A stretch of DNA of 64,000 bases from Siphonodentalium dalli (lineage: Eukaryota; Mollusca; Scaphopoda; Gadilida; Siphonodentaliidae): assembly GCA_032622095.1 (NCBI GenBank), contig CP136066.1, positions 110,817,319 through 110,881,318 of the forward strand, given 5' to 3'. Numbering within the stretch: the first letter of the stretch is position 1; every line of letters begins with the position of its first letter. Shown here piece by piece: positions 58,640-64,000 of the stretch. The translations under genes and the position numbers were made by a program. A model generated the notes under the pieces. The model saw only the letters and a list, made by a program, of their open reading frames with translations, had not been told where the DNA came from and ran no database searches.

Positions 58640-60340
58640 AGATCATAGCCAGGGAGTTACTCTATGATCATATGTGAGGTGAATAGGTATACAGGGAGTT
58701 ATTGTATGTCATGACTGATGTGAGTAGGTATACAATGAGTGACTATATGTTATTAGTGGGTTGTCCATGGTAAGATGCATCTAGGTATACAGGGAGAGGT
58801 CATGGTCAGGTGTGAGGTCAATCGGTATGCATGGAGTGACTCTATGGTGTATGATTGTGTATATTCAGTACGGGTGCAACCGGTGTACCTGTATGGTCAT
58901 TGGTGTGGTGTATGGATATAGCTACATGGTCATCTATGTGTTGATTATGTATATATGGAGTGACTGTAAGGTCCTGGGAGGTATGTGCATGTGTTGTCTG
59001 TATGATCATGGATGGGGTGTGTGGATAAATAGGGAGTGGTTTTATGGTTACGGGTAATGTGTACAGGTATACATTGAATAACTGTACGGTCATGATTGAA
59101 TATGAATACCTGGAGTAAGCTGGGTGGACATTATCGAGGGTGTGGTTATATAGGGAGTGTCCGTGTGGTAATGGTGGGATGTATATTTATATATCTCGTG
59201 GATGTATTATCATTTGTGGGTGTATAAGGCTTAGCTGTATTATCATGGATGGCGTGTATGATTATGCAGTGAATTACTGAATTGTCATGTGTGAGGTGTA
59301 TATGCAAGTATGGAGTGTTTGAGTGGTCGTGTGTGCGTTTTTTTTGTATATCTGGAAGGGCTGAATGGCCATTAGTGAGGTTTACATGTATACCTGGAGT
59401 AAATCTATAGTCTAGGGTGAGCTGCATATGTATATCGAGTGGTTATATGACTATGTGTGTCAAATAGGTATACAAGTAGTGACTGTATGGTTAATAGTGA
59501 GATGAGAACATGTAGGTATACAAGACAGTAGTGACTGTATGGTCACAAATGTAATGAACATCTATACAGGGGGTGACTAAATGGTCATGTGTCAGGCGTA
59601 TGAGTATACCTGGTGCTCCTGTTTGGTGACTCGTGGCGGTATGGTCATGTGTAGGTTATACCAGTATAACACGTGTTGCTTTATTGTCATGGGCGAGGGA
59701 TATGTGTATATAGCGAGTGGCTATATGGCCATGGATGAGGTGCACATGCATACATGGAGTGACTATAGTGACATGGATGGGGTGTATTAGTATATCTTGA
59801 GGTGCTATTCGGCTATGGTGTGACAAATAGGGATACAAGGAGTGACATGGCCAATGTTGAGGTGAATATGTATACAAGGATTGACCATGATCATGTATGA
59901 ATGTTTTGAATAGGTACACACGTGGTGACTATATGGCCATAGGTCAGATGAAGGAGTATACCAGGTGACATGGGTGAGGGTATGAGTATGAAGCGAGTGG
60001 CTATATGGCCATTGGTGAGGTGCATATGTATACCGGAATGACTTTATGGCCATTGTTGTGGTGTTGATGTAGATATTGATTGTCAATTTGACCATGCGTT
60101 TGGAGAATAGGTATACAGGGGGTGACCTTATGGCCAATGGTGAGATGAATGGGTATACAGGGAGTGACTATATGGTTATGGGTCATGTTTAGGAGTATAC
60201 CCGGTGTGCCTGCATTGTGACGCATGGCTGTATGGTCATCCGTGGTCATGGATCAGGTGTACATGTATACAGTGGGTCACTATATTGTTATGTTTGTGGT
60301 GTTTATGTATATATGTAATGACTGTGTGCTAATGGGTGGC
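58640..60340 (+). repeat. Degenerate minisatellite, period roughly 55-60 bp
   Basis: Units of the form GGTATACAGGGAGTGACTAT, ATGGTCATGGGTGAGGTG, about 28 copies with heavy divergence. Long open frames here are repeat shadows. Confidence 0.85.
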
Positions 60341-60449
60341 TATCGCTTTCCACGCTTAACACCCCCATCTACATAAACATCATCAAGATGGAGAACTCTC
60401 TGACATGACCTGTTTATTGATTAACATACCCTTGAGTTATTGTAGAAAG

Positions 60450-60830
60450 CGATAGCCACCCAAGATACAACCCACCAATTACCACCAAGATATAACCCAC
60501 CCATTACCCAAGTCACTCCATATGTACATAAACACCACACAAATGACAACATAGTAACCCACTTTATACACGTACACCTGATCATGCAGCCATACTTGGT
60601 TATACCCGTACATACCACAAATGACGATACAGCCACGAGTCACCATGCATGAACACCAGGTATACACCCGACGCATGACAAAAAGTCACTCTATGTATAC
60701 ATATTCACTACATTCACGAGCATACAGTCACTCATTGTATACATTTTCACCTCACCATGGACCATACAGCCGCTACATGTATACCTATTCGCCATACACA
60801 TGACCATAGAGTCAATCCAGGTAAACATAT
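60450..60830 (-). repeat. Minisatellite, inverted arm
   Basis: Shorter complement of the same minisatellite (AGTCACTCCATATGTACATA, ATGACAACATAGTAACCC and so on). Confidence 0.85.
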
Positions 60831-62110
60831 TAATCTCAGTTCCGTCTCAAAGTTCTGCTCATTTCCTTTCAATAATATGGACAGAATCACAAAAGAGGTT
60901 CTCCGCAAAATTCCATACTGCAACTTTAAAATTAATTTGTCATGCCCCATACGGAACTGGAACAAATATAATAGAACGTATTTGTCAGTTAATTAACTAA
61001 TACGTAAAATAACCAAGTGAGTCACAATTTGCTATCTTTTTCGGATAACGCAGAGAATAATGTTCGGGATATGTTAACTTTTTACAAATTTGGTTGCCAT
61101 TTTGGAAGCCATCTTGAGCATTTCAGTCTTTAAACATCACAGTGTGACACACTTAAGATAGACCAAAACAATAAACACCTTTGATACCAAAGATAGTTGC
61201 AGTTTACTTGAACAAATGGTCGAACCCTGAAAAGTGAATTTTTGCCAATATTTTTGTCATGTTTGTGAGAGAAAAATCCCATATTTCTGGTGATGTCAGT
61301 GGTGACAATAGTAAAAATGATCTATGGTGCATTAGACATGTTAGTATGCAATGTATAGAATACAGATTAGCCAATTGTATACATCAACCACAACTTGTAA
61401 GCGATTGCGGGACACGCTGGTGTAATATTTACCATTTTCCATATTTTGGCGGCCATATTGGCAGCCATTTTGAGCCAAAGTAAGAATTTTGGACCCAGTG
61501 CTTTGGAACATAAATAGTTAATGATATGCCTCACTTACATTACAAAGTTCTGTTCATTTCTTGTTGAAATATGACTAGAATCCCAATTGTGATTTTTTGT
61601 GAAATTTTATACCGCATTCTGTAAAATCGAATTTTTGAGGGATCGGAAGGGGTTAGGACCCCAATAATTGCATATTTCGTTGCTCCAATGATCAGTTAAT
61701 ATACAAAACACAAAATAAAGTTGCATTACTCAACCAGTTCCAAACAGCATGAATTGATATAGAAGATATTTGTGAAATAAATTTATATTTTCAACTTCCG
61801 GTGGCCATTTTGGCGGCCATCTTGGATGGTGAGTTTCAATTTGGCTCAAAAATGTGTCATTATGTCTCAGCTTCACGAAAATATATACATTTGTATACAT
61901 TTTACAAGATTTTCCCTCTATAATTTGCATAAAACTGACTTAGGGTCTGGGCTGAAAAACGGCGGCCATGATGGACGCCATCTTGTCTGGAGTCTACACG
62001 GCCACTTTTTTTTCTTGTTAACATTGCTTAAAAGTTGAAGGACATAATAAGGAACAAAATGAGTGGGGTGAAGTTAAGTCCCAGGGGGGGGGGGGTGCAA
62101 GGGTACCCCT

Positions 62111-62900
62111 AATTCATTTTGGCTGGATATCATTTAGCAACTTTGGAATTTTGGAAAATAGTTATTTTAATTTGGCAATAGTAAGTTTTGGACATGCCGG
62201 ACACTGATAATAAGTGAGTAGTAAAGTAAGGAGCACATAAACTGGGTGCATTGCATCAGACACTTATGATGTGATGTGTAGAAGAGAAAAATTGCAATGC
62301 ATCAGAATTAGGATGAACAAGAGATGTACTGTCGTCCGGTGAATACCACCATGTGGGATACCGCCTAGTGTGGGCATACATACATGTATAGCCTATGACT
62401 GAGTTACTCAGGCAGACGTACCAAAAAATCAGCATTTTCAGATAAAACGAGAGGCCGATCACGATCGGCAGATGTTAACCCATCCCTTAGCGATAGTAAA
62501 TTACTCTGATCGGAATTATAAATGAGAGTTTTGATGTTGATTTATAGAGTATACTGTTAGGTACTATTATAGACAATGCACATAACACAAATTACTGGAA
62601 TTTATGTGTCACTCACATTTTAATGATTTATATAAGAGAATGCACTGGAACAGGATCTGTAATGCTGAACCACCACAGCCTTGGGTTAAATGCGAAAAGG
62701 TGACCTGGACATGCAATACTTGATCAAGAGATTCCAATATAATGATAATGTATCAAATTCTACACACAACAGCAATGAAGATAAACACCTCACTGCTAAC
62801 CGATTAATATATGTTATACAACAGAGCTGTCAATAAATCACAGGCTTATGTTAAATAGGGCAAGGAATTCAAACAAAATTTATTTTTTTAAAGAGTGAAT
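62111..62900. other. Intergenic, mostly unrecognised
   Basis: TATATAAGAGAATGCACTGG at about 62631 matches the arm of the palindromic element at 26426-26816; nothing else is recognised. Confidence 0.45.
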
Positions 62901-64000
62901 TTTTTTTATTTTCGAAAAAGAGCCATAAATCAGTTAAAAATTGTCTGATCAAACACATATTCGAACTCGATCTGTCTTTTATGCTGAGAAATTCATATAC
63001 AAAATTTGGTTCCGATCAGATAAAAAATGTTTGAGTTATCGCACCATGCGTATAGTGTCTACAGACAAACAGATGGATGGACTAATGACAGTTGGTCAAT
63101 CCGGATGTTGACACTTCCATACTATGATATGGGTAAACATAAAAATTAGTCTTTTGTGGGTATTAAATATAAATTTTCCTATCTCCACCAGCATGGGCAT
63201 GCATTTGATTTTTTTGTCTGTGAAACACTGGACAAACATGACAAAATATACCTTCTCATAAACCCAGAGTAAGAGTGCAAATTAATTAGATAGAGCTACA
63301 GCCTGTAAGCCAGCCCTCAAAAACATATATCTGGTTACCCCTCACACTAATGTCTAAAAATAACTCTAATTATCAATAACTCAGATTTACTGTTTGTCTC
63401 TTACAGAGCTAAATTGATACTGCTGGTAATCAATTAGTTGTTGACTGCTATGGTTATCTGTTCAATTCTTAGTTGAAAAAGGGCCATAACTCTGGTATAA
63501 AATGTTGGATCTAACCCATATTCAATCTCGATTTGTATTTTGAGTTGAGAAACTCGCATACCAAATTTGGTTCTTATCAGTTGAAAATTGGTTGATTTAT
63601 CAAAATATGTAGAAATTCTATGTCAAAGGGCCATAACTCCATTAAAAAATATCGGATCAAACCCATATTCAAACTCTATCTGTATTTTAGTCCTAGAAAC
63701 TTGCATACCAAATTTGATTCTGATCAGATAAATTTTTTTGAGTTATGGTAGCATGCATGAATTCCAAGTCGAAAAAGGGCCATAACTCCGTAAAAAAATA
63801 ACTCGGATCGAACCCATATTCGAACTCGATCTGTATTTGGTGCTGAGAAATTCATATACAAAATTTGGTTCCGATCAGATAGAAAATATTTCAGTTAACG
63901 CACCATGCGTAAAGTGTCTACAGACAGACAGATAGACGGACGGACGGACGGACGGACTAACTAACGACGAGTGGTCAATCCGGACAACGACACAATGTTT
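62900..64000 (+). repeat. GGGCCATAACTC repeat family, locus 3
   Basis: Units at about 62915, 63475, 63625 and 63770 (AAAAGGGCCATAACTC, ATTCGAACTCGATCTGTATT, ATACCAAATTTGGTTCCGAT), with a tail ending CGGACGGACGGACGGACGGA at about 63935. Continues to the edge of the window. Confidence 0.7.

Larger units (their letters stand above)
57285..62109. mobile_element. 4.8 kb foldback element with minisatellite apex
   Basis: Inverted ends GGGGTACCCTTGCACCCCC / GGGGGTGCAAGGGTACCCC are flanked by TA (or AAT). Unique arms of about 1.3 kb (57285-58600 and 60832-62109) match in inverse with scattered differences. Inside them a minisatellite runs + strand (58640-60340) and then inverted (60450-60830), with an apex of about 80 bp near 60400 bounded by GGTGGCTATCGCTTTC / GAAAGCGATAGCCACC. 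No transposase frame. Confidence 0.85.

Noticed and set aside
58812-60249. Tyr/Met/His-rich open frames on both strands
   Set aside because: Shadows of the degenerate minisatellite.

Overview
This window is animal nuclear DNA: short exons with GT/AG introns, no bacterial-style gene packing, and very dense repeats. The two genes are CYP2-like cytochrome P450s. The repeats include the degenerate 'GGGCCATAACTC' family known from molluscs and other marine invertebrates, TTAA- and TTA-flanked MITEs, tRNA-derived SINEs and LINE remnants. This suggests a marine invertebrate, either a lophotrochozoan or an invertebrate deuterostome. The sequence alone does not fix the species or phylum.

Genes: two P450 paralogues lie head to tail on the + strand. 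P450-A (54-14081) enters from beyond the left edge, and only its last three exons are present (K-helix, PERF region, heme-binding end). P450-B (23649-44960) is complete: eight exons give an unbroken 505-residue reading frame with a membrane anchor, proline hinge, WxxxR, AGTETT I-helix, ExxR and the heme cysteine. The last two exons are exactly 207 and 182 bp in both genes and the intron phases agree, so the pair arose by tandem duplication.

Layout: the intron between the last two exons of P450-A (1005-13899) holds two Helitron-like repeats rich in TGACCTTGA motifs, a SINE, and a 9.6 kb foldback element. That element has 9-bp target duplications and arms built of a ~142-bp GC-rich satellite. 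The intergenic space (14082-23648) holds a LINE fragment, hairpin elements and a two-unit Harbinger-like transposon with decayed transposase N-termini. The P450-B introns hold piggyBac-like, foldback and MITE insertions, including a 3.5 kb element whose arms are GAGATATCTC repeats around a LINE remnant, a 21-copy ~163-bp array, and a MITE ending 23 bp before an exon. Downstream of 44960 are MITEs, GGGCATAACTC arrays, a hAT element nested in a larger inverted-repeat element, further TTAA elements, and a second large foldback (about 57285-62110) with minisatellite arms.

The genes should act as ER-membrane monooxygenases of unknown substrate. The most unusual property of the window is that many unrelated terminal-inverted-repeat elements carry tandem-repeat arrays in their arms or centre, so that the P450 introns have become satellite and foldback DNA.
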